A DNA stretch of 10,239 nucleotides from Candidatus Zixiibacteriota bacterium (GCA_022563625.1 JADFNA010000031.1:1-10239); one strand, 5' to 3'. Shown: positions 1 through 5,496, counted from the first letter of the stretch. Notes: generated by a model not told the origin, from the letters alone. Translations and numbers: made by a program.

Positions 1-2
1 TA

Positions 3-71
3 GCCTTGCATACCTGTGACAAATCCCACTTGGTCCTGGCATATACTTCTTTTAATAATGATATAAAGTAA
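3..71 (+). CDS. C-terminal tail of an unidentified protein (partial, 5' end outside window)
   Basis: Reading frame 3 is open from the window edge to a TAA at 69-71 and gives 22 codons ending in a tail that reads SHLVLAYTSFNNDIK. The residue mix looks like a real protein end, and the stop sits inside an AT-rich hairpin (57-81), as expected where a gene ends. This is weak evidence: 22 codons can be open by chance, and a minus-strand frame starting at an ATG near 42 also runs off the edge. I recognise no family. If real, it converges on the minus-strand frame at 164-421. Confidence 0.3.
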   Translation, partial: ALHTCDKSHLVLAYTSFNNDIK

Positions 72-81
72 GTATATCATT
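57..81. terminator. AT-rich hairpin at the end of the left-edge frame
   Basis: AATGATATA (57-65) pairs perfectly with TATATCATT (73-81) around a 7-base loop and is followed by a short T run (80-83). It overlaps the stop codon at 69-71. The stem is all weak pairs apart from one G-C, so it may be a poor terminator or simply an inverted repeat. Its placement between two convergent frames supports a 3'-end role. Confidence 0.35.
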
Positions 82-103
82 TTGCATAAACATTGACAAA
101 ATA

Positions 104-162
104 AACGGCTATACCATCGTAGCCGTTAAACCTAAACGGCTAAGCTTAAGATTAGCCGTTTA
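104..162 (-). terminator. Tandem hairpins with a shared stem, probable terminator for the minus-strand frame
   Basis: Two consecutive hairpins use the same stem sequence. TAAACGGCTAA (133-143) pairs with TTAGCCGTTTA (152-162), giving 11 perfect pairs and an 8-base loop. AACGGCTA (104-111) pairs with TAGCCGTT (120-127), giving 8 perfect pairs and an 8-base loop. Read on the minus strand they follow directly after the TAG at 166-164, and the second hairpin runs into a T-rich stretch (TTTATTTTG). That order, stop then hairpin then hairpin then T tract, fits an intrinsic terminator on the minus strand. Confidence 0.6.
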
Positions 163-163
163 T

Positions 164-421
164 CTAGAACCAACCACTCTTACCTTCTGAATCTTGTAAT
201 TCTTCAGAGAACCCCACCACCTGCGAGCGACATTCCTCACGCACATTCGGCCACTCAGATTTAGAAATATGCCAATCTTTTAATTCGTTTCCCTCCATAG
301 CTGCAACAAAAGCATTCATACCGTGGTGACATACCCACTCTGGTGAGTTGTCGCCAGGAAACGTCTTCTCTTTCTCTAGTGCCGTTAATCCTGCGGCGCC
401 TGCGATATTTGCCTGGGACAT
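164..421 (-). CDS. Small unidentified ORF, possibly a truncated gene fused across the recQ breakpoint
   Basis: The frame from ATG 421 to TAG 164 gives 85 residues with a natural-looking composition, including the stretch NSPEWVCHHGMNAFVAAMEG, and a charged C-terminus. I recognise no domain. The first ~11 residues come from antisense recQ sequence (389-421), so this start was probably created when the recQ fragment was joined here. The original gene may have been longer and lost its 5' end, or the frame may begin at a later codon. No good Shine-Dalgarno lies before ATG 421. The frame also stays open further upstream to an ATG at 517, fully antisense to recQ, which I regard as an overlap shadow. 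The tandem hairpins just after its stop argue that something on this strand is or was expressed. Confidence 0.4.
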   Translation of the reverse strand: MSQANIAGAAGLTALEKEKTFPGDNSPEWVCHHGMNAFVAAMEGNELKDWHISKSEWPNVREECRSQVVGFSEELQDSEGKSGWF

Positions 422-1078
422 TTTGACAGCGCGGACAATGCCGGGGAAATTTCCCAGAAAATTATTTCCGGCGTGATGCGCTTGGGCGAACGCTTCGGCG
501 CCGCATACACAACACAAACGCTGATTGGATCAAAAGAGAAGCGGATACTTGAGTTCGGGCACGACAGCCTGAGCACATACGGAATACTTGCGGAGTTCTC
601 CCAGCGCGCGGTGCGCGACTGGGTTGAACAGCTTGTCTCGCAGGATTACTTGCAAAAAACCGGTGAGTACAATGTCCTCGCTGTCACAGACAAAGGACAT
701 CTGGTTCTGCGCGGTGAAGACACGCCGCGCCTGATTAAACCCGCCAAAAAACCGGCCAAAGTCCGAAAGACAGGTGAGAAAGTTTGGGGTAAGGTTGATC
801 GCATGGGCGGGATTCAATCGGAGGTGAGGGCGTTGATCGGGTGGGAGGGTGTTGACAAGGAACTATTCGAAAAACTTCGCACACTGCGCCTGAAAGTAGC
901 CAAACAAACAGGAATAGCGCCCTTCATCGTCTTCCACGATACATCACTAAGAGACATGGCCCGCAAAAAACCGATTAGCCGCGACAATTTCCTGGATGTC
1001 TCCGGTGTAGGCGAAACCAAAGCAGAACGCTATGCCACGGAGTTTCTCTCGGTCATCCGCGAACACAAGTCGGAATAA
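389..1078 (+). pseudogene. recQ: Truncated RecQ helicase: zinc-site end, RQC and HRDC domains only
   Basis: RecQ is an ATP-dependent 3'-5' DNA helicase used in recombination and fork repair. The frame opens directly after a TAA at 386-388 and reads SCGACDICLGHF, matching the last three cysteines of the four-cysteine RecQ zinc site. It continues into an RQC winged helix (ERFGAAYTTQTLIG, then FGHDSLSTYGI) and ends in an HRDC domain (IAPFIVFHDTSLRDMA, then LDVSGVGETKAERY). About 229 residues remain, while a complete RecQ is usually about 600-700, so both helicase lobes, the Walker motifs and the first zinc cysteine are missing. No frame upstream of 386 restores them. A GTG at 473 could start a 201-residue RQC-HRDC peptide, but I see no strong ribosome site for it. 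Without the motor it cannot be a helicase; a DNA-binding remnant is possible. The domain assignment is firm; calling it a pseudogene is inference. Confidence 0.85.
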
Positions 1079-1089
1079 AGGCCAGACGG

Positions 1090-1800
1090 ATGAAAACATC
1101 AACGCAGGCTGCAGAAAGAGAGTCCATGCTCAATACCAAAACTTCTGTTTCGCAGATTCGACACCGACTCCAGCTCTGTTCACATTTGTTTGACACGACT
1201 GAGAGTTTTGATTTACCGGCGCGAATGATAGCTGGAGTTGTCAAGCGTTGTCCTAAAAACGATTCGTTTGAAGGGGTCTATGAAAAAACTGTTCTTATTA
1301 ACACGTTGTACTCGACCGTGGTTTATGATACTTTGAATATGGCCAAGCATATTGTGAGTAGGAATATCGACTTGAAACTCATGAGCGCCGACTTGTCTGT
1401 GATTGGTGACATGCGAGCAGGGCACGGAATCGGATCAAATCGCGGCTTGAACAAAGAAATTGATTTTTACTCATTTTCAACAAAGTATGCAGCCTTTCAC
1501 CGTCCTGATATTTTTCCAATGTTTGATGACTATGTGATGAGATTATTAAGCCGTTTCAATAAGAGCCACCAATTCACCGGGAAGTTTTCACAGAGAGAAT
1601 TGAGGGATTATGTCCATTTCAAGAAAACAGTAGACGATTTTTCCGGATTTGTCAGGATGGAGTCTTTGGGCTACGAAAAGTTTGACCACGCACTCTGGCT
1701 ATTTGGGAAGTACGAATTCAATCCATTTACTTTGGATAAGACAATCAAGGAGCGTATAGAGCAAAGTCGGCAAGAAATGTCAGGTGAACAGGCCTGCTGA
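1090..1800 (+). CDS. Uncharacterised 236-residue protein with FSTKYAAFH / FPMFDDYV motifs
   Basis: An ATG at 1090 follows AAAGG (1077-1081) by 8 bases and lies 12 bases after the recQ stop. A second possible start is M13 (1126), preceded by a purine run. The product is soluble, with no signal peptide or membrane helix. Notable stretches are NTLYSTVVYDTLNMAKHIVS (71-90), FSTKYAAFH (129-137), FPMFDDYV (142-149) and FDHALWLFGK (198-207). From memory, similar spacing of a TKYxxxH segment, a PxxDxxV segment and a late D-x-x-L-W-L-x-G-K segment occurs in uncharacterised bacterial proteins of sporadic distribution, but I cannot name the family or assign an activity. The coding sequence is visibly richer in A and T than the genes to its right, in line with acquisition from elsewhere. 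Its tight spacing behind recQ is probably incidental. Confidence 0.75.
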   Translation: MKTSTQAAERESMLNTKTSVSQIRHRLQLCSHLFDTTESFDLPARMIAGVVKRCPKNDSFEGVYEKTVLINTLYSTVVYDTLNMAKHIVSRNIDLKLMSADLSVIGDMRAGHGIGSNRGLNKEIDFYSFSTKYAAFHRPDIFPMFDDYVMRLLSRFNKSHQFTGKFSQRELRDYVHFKKTVDDFSGFVRMESLGYEKFDHALWLFGKYEFNPFTLDKTIKERIEQSRQEMSGEQAC

Positions 1801-1853
1801 CCTACTTTTTTGTCGCGCTTGTTGTGGTTGGGATAAAGCGCTAAGGTACGAAT

Positions 1854-1936
1854 GGGGCAGACCGGGAGTGTCTGCCGCCCACTGTAACGTATAAACGGAT
1901 GAAGTGGCAAACCGGAGGTCCACCGCCCACTTTAAC
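1854..1936. repeat. Two direct copies of a ~34-base hairpin-forming intergenic repeat
   Basis: Copy A (1854-1888) and copy B (1904-1936) start 50 bases apart. They share GGCARACCGG near the start and CCGCCCACTKTAAC at the end. Copy A contains a perfect stem, GGCAGAC (1856-1862) with GTCTGCC (1870-1876). Copy B keeps a shorter outer stem, GTGG (1904-1907) with CCAC (1920-1923), so the middle has changed while pairing is partly kept. This is what a REP-like dispersed intergenic element looks like. It lies just upstream of the FMN reductase gene, with no obvious link to its start. Confidence 0.7.
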
Positions 1937-1978
1937 TCAACATTCCCGCTAGCAATTAATACGGAGAGCTAAATCACC

Positions 1979-2560
1979 ATGAGTCACACACCAAAAATCC
2001 TCGCTTTCGCCGGCAGCGCACGAGAGGGATCATACAACAAGAAATTGGTCAAAATCGCCGCCGCAGGCGCACAAAAAGCCGGGGCCGAAGTGACCCTCAT
2101 CGACCTGCGCGATTATCCGCTGCCGGTTTATGATATGGACCTCGAGGCAAAAGAAGGGTTGCCGGAAAACGCGCGTAAATTAAAAGCGCTTTTCAAAGAA
2201 CATGACGGTTTTCTTATCTCATCGCCGGAGCACAACGGTTTGTTCTCGACCATGATCAAGAACGTGGTCGACTGGGCCTCGCGCCAGGAGGAGGGCGAAA
2301 AATCACTAGAATGTTTTGTCGGTAAGTTTGCAGGTCTGGTGGCGACATCACCCGGCGCCCTGGGCGGTTTGCGCGGGTTGCCGCATCTGCGGTCGCTTCT
2401 GATGGGAATACATACGCAGGTGATAACGAATCAGGTGGCTGTTCCCGGCGCCGGGAAGGCCTTCAATGGTGACGGCTCCATGACAGACGAGAAGTTGTCG
2501 GCCCGAGTCGAAAAAGTTGGGGCGGATCTGGCGGAGACAATACGGAAAATGAAGGCCTGA
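1979..2560 (+). CDS. NAD(P)H-dependent FMN reductase, flavodoxin-like fold
   Basis: This 193-residue protein matches the NADPH-dependent FMN reductase family (PF03358), which includes ChrR/YieF-type quinone and chromate reductases and azoreductases. These cytosolic flavoproteins bind FMN and move electrons from NAD(P)H to quinones, flavins or xenobiotics. The phosphate-binding loop GSAREGSYN (12-20) follows the first beta strand (KILAFA). The characteristic SPEHNGLFSTMIKNVVDW (82-99) contains the residues that contact the isoalloxazine ring. A further glycine-rich loop, TSPGALGGLRG (123-133), is typical of the family. Length is normal. GGAGAG (1963-1968) lies 10 bases before the ATG. It appears to be a single-gene unit, with repeats on both sides. 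The exact substrate cannot be told from sequence. Confidence 0.93.
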   Translation: MSHTPKILAFAGSAREGSYNKKLVKIAAAGAQKAGAEVTLIDLRDYPLPVYDMDLEAKEGLPENARKLKALFKEHDGFLISSPEHNGLFSTMIKNVVDWASRQEEGEKSLECFVGKFAGLVATSPGALGGLRGLPHLRSLLMGIHTQVITNQVAVPGAGKAFNGDGSMTDEKLSARVEKVGADLAETIRKMKA

Positions 2561-2605
2561 GGTACCAACGCTACGTTTGCGATCGTCAAACAGGCTATTC
2601 CCATT

Positions 2606-2703
2606 TGTCATTCTGGGTGAAACGAAGTGTAGCGAAGAATCTCAACTGTCATTACAACATTGCTGAGATTCTTCACTTCGCTGACGCTCCGTTCAGAATG
2701 ACA
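2606..2703. repeat. 98-base imperfect palindrome (dispersed intergenic repeat type)
   Basis: The left arm starts TGTCATTCTG (2606-2615) and ends AGCGAAGAATCTCA (2631-2644). The right arm starts TGAGATTCTTC (2664-2674) and ends CAGAATGACA (2694-2703). The ends of the arms match exactly as reverse complements and the middles are diverged, with a 19-base loop. Words of this kind (TGTCATTCTG...GCGAAG...AATCT) recur between genes in many uncultivated bacterial genomes as far as I recall, and generate spurious small ORFs with a CHSERS-like translation on the minus strand, as here. It lies between the FMN reductase gene and the shared terminator. It may be a REP/MITE-like element; no transposase is present. 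Confidence 0.8.
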
Positions 2704-2746
2704 TGTTGCCGGGCGCAGAAAGTTGGCGTACAAGCTGGGCGCAAAA

Positions 2747-2781
2747 AAACCGCCGGTGAGAGTTCTCTCAACCGGCGGTTT
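2747..2781. terminator. Bidirectional intrinsic terminator between convergent genes
   Basis: AAACCGCCGGT (2747-2757) pairs with ACCGGCGGTTT (2771-2781), extended inward by GAGA pairing with TCTC apart from one bulged A. On the minus strand the hairpin is followed by a run of seven T (2749-2743), which is a strong terminator for the membrane-protein gene ending at 2824. On the + strand it is followed by a pyrimidine-rich TTTCTCTTC, enough to stop transcription from the FMN reductase side. Confidence 0.9.
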
Positions 2782-2823
2782 CTCTTCATTGGCGCAAAGA
2801 GCCAAAAGACTTGCGTGTGTTTC

Positions 2824-3297
2824 TTAGCCTCTAGGCGGCGGTGGCCCCATCGGCGGTTGTGGGACTCTCGGCTGTTGCATAGGGTTCGGCGCCACCGGGG
2901 ACGGCTGGCTGCCGGCCGGGAAACGGTTAGGTGTCGAACCGACGCCCCAGGCGAGCATACCCATTGAGATAAACTGAACGAACGGTAGAATGCACAGAAC
3001 TCCGACAAACGGCGAGAAGCCGCGGCGTTTGGCGATCTCCATCCAGAGCATGGTGAAAACAATGATGTTCACAATCGGGATAAGCAGGAAAATAAACCAG
3101 TGCATCGGCTTGCCGGCCATCTCAATTATCAGAAACGTATTCATGATGGGTACCCAGCCCCACCAGGCGTGTTCAGTATGTCCCAGCTTGTTGGCGATGC
3201 CGACAAACGTCAGAGACATGAAGACCCAGAAACCGACCAGCAAGAACAGCGTAATCATGCCGCCCATCGCGCCCATTGCTTCAGGATTTGACTCCAT
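2824..3297 (-). CDS. DUF5684-like small membrane protein with proline-rich tail
   Basis: This 157-residue inner-membrane protein has three hydrophobic helices at about 13-36, 65-85 and 95-118. The signature is a WWGWVPIMNTFLIIEMAGKP segment (45-64) followed directly by WFIFLLIPIVNIIVF (67-81), then a charged IAKRRGFSPF turn. This is the pattern of DUF5684, a family of unknown function often next to secretion or envelope genes. From about 122 the protein becomes proline- and glutamine-rich (QPPMGPPPPRG at the end), likely disordered and cytosolic or periplasmic. The start is well supported: GGAGG (3307-3303 on the minus strand) lies 5 bases before the ATG. It ends 43 bases before a strong terminator and seems to be its own transcription unit. 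Confidence 0.85.
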   Translation of the reverse strand: MESNPEAMGAMGGMITLFLLVGFWVFMSLTFVGIANKLGHTEHAWWGWVPIMNTFLIIEMAGKPMHWFIFLLIPIVNIIVFTMLWMEIAKRRGFSPFVGVLCILPFVQFISMGMLAWGVGSTPNRFPAGSQPSPVAPNPMQQPRVPQPPMGPPPPRG

Positions 3298-3388
3298 AAT
3301 GTCCTCCAGTCGAAAGAATGATAAATGATTATTAGATAATCCTAAATTACTTCTTGCTTCACTGCAAATTCTTCCAAATCGTTATGGG

Positions 3389-3514
3389 CTATATCGACCC
3401 GAAACGGTCGAGCAGAAAGGCGCGGATGATATTAGTGGGCAGAATGTTCAAAATGAGGACGATGATCAGAATCTGCGCAGGCGGATAGTTTTCAGACTCG
3501 TGAAAAACAAACAA
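3389..3514 (-). pseudogene. Short membrane-protein fragment (C-terminal remnant or very small ORF)
   Basis: Between two in-frame stops, the minus strand encodes about 41 residues: HESENY, then PAQILIIVLILNILPTN, then IIRAFLLDRFGSI and a TAG at 3391-3389. It has one clear hydrophobic helix followed by a basic turn, unlike random sequence. There is no ATG; the only near-5' start candidate is a TTG at 3514-3512, without a clear ribosome site. It overlaps the start of the + strand gene at 3500 by 15 bases and lies upstream of the DUF5684-like gene on the same strand. I take it as the tail of a membrane-protein gene whose 5' part was lost when its neighbour was rearranged; a genuine small membrane peptide is the alternative. 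Confidence 0.4.
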
Positions 3515-3841
3515 CTAATCCTCACCCTGGCCGGTTACATCTTTTTGATGGGACTGGTCGGTTATTTTCGCACCGGATCCCTGGCGCCGATTATCATTTC
3601 TGGCTCAATTGCGCTGATCACGGCGGTTCTTGGTCGCTATCAAAGCCCCCCAAAGCCGAAATTGCGGAAGTGGCTGATCGGTTGGCTGGTAATGTGTTTT
3701 GCGATTTTTGGCGGCAGCGCCCTGGGTCTGGTCGGAGCGCATCAGAACCCACAGCCCGGCCAGGAATTCGTCTTCGGATCAATGGCCCTCTTTACGGGAT
3801 ACGCGCTTTATCGACTTTTCTCGAAGCCGACGACTGAGTGA
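3500..3841 (+). CDS. Small four-helix membrane protein, TMEM14-like
   Basis: The 113-residue product starts at GTG 3500 and has four hydrophobic stretches at about 5-24, 28-45, 57-79 and 89-108, with a short polar proline and lysine loop (SPPKPKLRK, 49-57) in the centre. The first hairpin contains LVGYFRTGSLAPIIISG (19-35), which resembles the glycine-rich GYxxxGSxxSLxxG segment of the TMEM14/UPF0136 family, small proteins of unclear role in bacteria. The family call is tentative. The ribosome site is weak, with only AGGCGG about 14 bases upstream, so a start slightly downstream cannot be excluded, though the K-N-K-Q opening before the first helix looks natural. Confidence 0.7.
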   Translation: MKNKQLILTLAGYIFLMGLVGYFRTGSLAPIIISGSIALITAVLGRYQSPPKPKLRKWLIGWLVMCFAIFGGSALGLVGAHQNPQPGQEFVFGSMALFTGYALYRLFSKPTTE

Positions 3842-3847
3842 CACCCG

Positions 3848-3868
3848 GCGCCTGCGATCCCGCAGCGC
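3848..3868. terminator. GC-rich hairpin just after the TMEM14-like gene
   Basis: GCGCCTGCG (3848-3856) pairs with CGCAGCGC (3861-3868) with a single bulged C and a 4-base loop, seven bases after the stop codon. There is no following T run, so it is not a textbook intrinsic terminator. It could slow polymerase or protect the mRNA 3' end. Confidence 0.35.
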
Positions 3869-3874
3869 TAAAAC

Positions 3875-3903
3875 TTGACTTACCCTGCCTTTGTCGTTAG
3901 CTT
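3875..3903 (+). promoter_or_regulatory. Possible sigma-70-type promoter for the glutamate dehydrogenase gene
   Basis: TTGACT (3875-3880) matches five of six -35 positions and is followed after 17 bases by TAGCTT (3898-3903), a poor -10 box. It would give a leader of about 100 bases that includes the 18-base tandem repeat. Only the -35 is good, so this is tentative. Confidence 0.3.
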
Positions 3904-3953
3904 TTTCAGACCACTGTCCGAGCGGTTTTTCGGGTAAGCCTATGCCACACAAC

Positions 3954-3996
3954 AGATTTAGAAAACACGATAGATTTAGAAAACACAATAGATTTT
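3954..3996 (+). repeat. 18-base tandem repeat (about 2.4 copies) before the dehydrogenase gene
   Basis: AGATTTAGAAAACACGAT (3954-3971) is repeated with one change as AGATTTAGAAAACACAAT (3972-3989), and a third partial copy (AGATTT) follows at 3990-3995. The array ends a few bases before the GAGG ribosome site of the gene at 4008. It is AT-rich in an otherwise GC-richer area. It may be slippage-prone leader sequence or a tandem binding site. Confidence 0.85.
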
Positions 3997-4007
3997 GAGG
4001 TTCATCA

Positions 4008-5273
4008 ATGTCGCAAACCGCTTTGAATCCGTTCGAAATAGCCCAGCAGCAACTTGATCAGGCAGCGAAACTCCTGAAGCTGGATGAGGGAACTCATCAG
4101 ACGCTGCGAAACCCCATGCGCGAACTTACCGTCAATTTGCCCGTGCGTATGGATGACGGCAAAGTCAAGGTCTTTCGTGGATTCCGCGTCCAGTACAATG
4201 ACGCCCGGGGGGCCACCAAAGGCGGCATTCGGTTTCACCCTGATGAGACAATCGACACCGTGCGTGCGCTGGGCGCCTGGATGACCTGGAAAACAGCGGT
4301 CGTGGACATACCCCTCGGCGGCGGCAAGGGCGGCGTTATTTGTAATCCCAAAGAAATGAGCGCCGGAGAGCTCGAACGCCTGAGCCGGGCCTATATACGC
4401 CAGATCGGCCGGATTCTGGGTGAAAAAATGGATTGCCCTGCCCCGGATGTGTACACCAACGCCCAGATCATGGCCTGGATGATGGATGAATACTACTGGA
4501 TGAACGGCCAGAACGAATTCGGCATGATCACCGGCAAGCCGCTGGAGTTGGGTGGATCGCTGGGCAGGTCGGACGCCACCGCCCGGGGCGGTGTGTATTG
4601 TGTGCGTGAGGCCGCCAGAGAGATCGGAATTGACTTGAATAACGCTTGCTATGCCATACAGGGTTTTGGCAATGCCGGACAACATGCAGCCATACTTCAT
4701 CAGGAGCTTTTGGGCAAAGGGAAATTGCTGGCTGTCTCGGACAGCCGCGGTGGGATCTACAGTAAAGACGGACTGGACCCGGCGGCAATTGTGGCCCACA
4801 AGCAAAAGACGAAAAAAGTTAGCGGTTTCCCCGGCGCCAAAGATATCTCCAACGAAGAATTGCTGACACTTGAGGTGGACATACTCTACCCTGCGGCGCT
4901 TGAACAGGCGATACACAAAGGCAATGCCGCCGAGGTCAAGGCCAAACTAATTTGCGAATTGGCCAACGGGCCAACCACCCCCGAAGCCGACAAGATTCTG
5001 AGCGGCAAAGGGACTTTCGTCATACCGGACTTTCTGGCCAATGCCGGGGGCGTGACAGTCTCATATTTTGAAATGGTGCAGAACCACTACAACTACCACT
5101 GGGACCTCGACACAGTTTATGAGCGCCTGAACCAGAAAATGACATCTGCTTTTGGAACTGTCTATCAAACCATGACAGCGCGCAAGTCCGACAAAATCGA
5201 CATGCGAACGGCCGCATATTTGGTCGCCGTTGATCGTGTCGCTAAAGCCATGAAACTGCGCGGTTGGACATAG
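4008..5273 (+). CDS. gdhA: Glutamate dehydrogenase (Glu/Leu/Phe/Val dehydrogenase family)
   Basis: The enzyme interconverts glutamate and 2-oxoglutarate plus ammonium with NAD(P)(H), joining nitrogen assimilation or glutamate catabolism to the TCA cycle in the cytosol. The 421-residue length is typical of the hexameric class. The N-terminal substrate domain carries ARGATKGGIRFHP (66-78), the substrate lysine in TWKTA (K95), the catalytic lysine in GGGKGG (K107) and the catalytic aspartate in APDVYT (D147). The Rossmann domain has GFGNAG (219-224) and SDSRGG (244-249). The C-terminal NAGGVTVSYFEMVQN signature is intact. A GAGG (3997-4000) lies 7 bases before the ATG. No key residue is missing, so it should be active. 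Coenzyme preference is not safely readable; leucine or phenylalanine dehydrogenases are shorter, making glutamate the best substrate call. Confidence 0.95.
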   Translation: MSQTALNPFEIAQQQLDQAAKLLKLDEGTHQTLRNPMRELTVNLPVRMDDGKVKVFRGFRVQYNDARGATKGGIRFHPDETIDTVRALGAWMTWKTAVVDIPLGGGKGGVICNPKEMSAGELERLSRAYIRQIGRILGEKMDCPAPDVYTNAQIMAWMMDEYYWMNGQNEFGMITGKPLELGGSLGRSDATARGGVYCVREAAREIGIDLNNACYAIQGFGNAGQHAAILHQELLGKGKLLAVSDSRGGIYSKDGLDPAAIVAHKQKTKKVSGFPGAKDISNEELLTLEVDILYPAALEQAIHKGNAAEVKAKLICELANGPTTPEADKILSGKGTFVIPDFLANAGGVTVSYFEMVQNHYNYHWDLDTVYERLNQKMTSAFGTVYQTMTARKSDKIDMRTAAYLVAVDRVAKAMKLRGWT

Positions 5274-5287
5274 TTTGACTAGATTGG

Positions 5288-5345
5288 GCAGGTAGGTGTT
5301 CCGAACGAGCGCCAGCGAATGAGAAACCCGACCTGCAGGTTTTTC
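5288..5345. repeat. Imperfect inverted repeat with a terminator-like right end
   Basis: GCAGGTAGGTGTT (5288-5300) is matched by the reverse complement of AAACCCGACCTGC (5324-5336) at 10 of 13 positions, around a 23-base GC-rich loop. The right arm merges with a small hairpin, AAACC (5324-5328) with GGTTT (5338-5342), followed by T residues to 5344. It lies just after the dehydrogenase gene, so it could act as its terminator. The palindromic layout recalls the other intergenic elements in this window. Confidence 0.5.
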
Positions 5346-5449
5346 AAAATGACCTTGCAGAGTGCACATCATTCCCTGTTTCCGGCAGTTGCTTTGCAGT
5401 AATAGGTCGACATCCCCAGCTTGGGAGCGTCCGAATCATGTCCCGGTTG

Positions 5450-5455
5450 TATAAT
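5450..5455 (+). promoter_or_regulatory. Consensus -10 box upstream of the outer-membrane gene pair
   Basis: TATAAT (5450-5455) is a perfect -10 hexamer preceded directly by TG. The sequence 17 bases upstream is not a good -35; a TTGGGA at 5421-5426 is 23 bases away, which is too far. An activator-dependent or TG-assisted promoter is possible, with a leader of about 95 bases to the ATG at 5558. Confidence 0.4.
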
Positions 5456-5474
5456 TAGCGGTCTGGCTCCCTGA

Positions 5475-5496
5475 CTGAATCGCATCTGAATCGCTT
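5475..5496 (+). repeat. Two adjacent 11-base direct repeats
   Basis: CTGAATCGCAT (5475-5485) is followed immediately by CTGAATCGCTT (5486-5496), differing at one base. An 11-base period is close to one helical turn, as seen at tandem regulator sites. It sits about 20-40 bases downstream of the TATAAT box. Confidence 0.6.

Noticed and set aside
1..42. Minus-strand frame starting at an ATG near 42 and running off the left edge
   Set aside because: Only 14 codons are visible, with a weak ribosome site, and the + frame ending at 71 overlaps it. Not enough to support either strongly.
120..131. GTTAAAC (125-131) as an integron attC core site, which would make the left segment a gene cassette
   Set aside because: It matches GTTRRRY, but I found no correctly spaced RYYYAAC partner on either strand, and the hairpins beside it have perfect stems without the typical attC bulges. 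The recQ joint (GTTAATC at 384-390) also fails the consensus.
2605..2967. 120-residue + strand ORF and its minus-strand counterparts over the palindrome
   Set aside because: Translation of a repetitive palindrome, a terminator hairpin and the antisense of the DUF5684-like gene; no coherent protein.
4005..4916. 303-residue minus-strand ORF antisense to the glutamate dehydrogenase gene
   Set aside because: Lies wholly opposite a full-length enzyme with all catalytic motifs; long antisense frames are common in such coding sequence.
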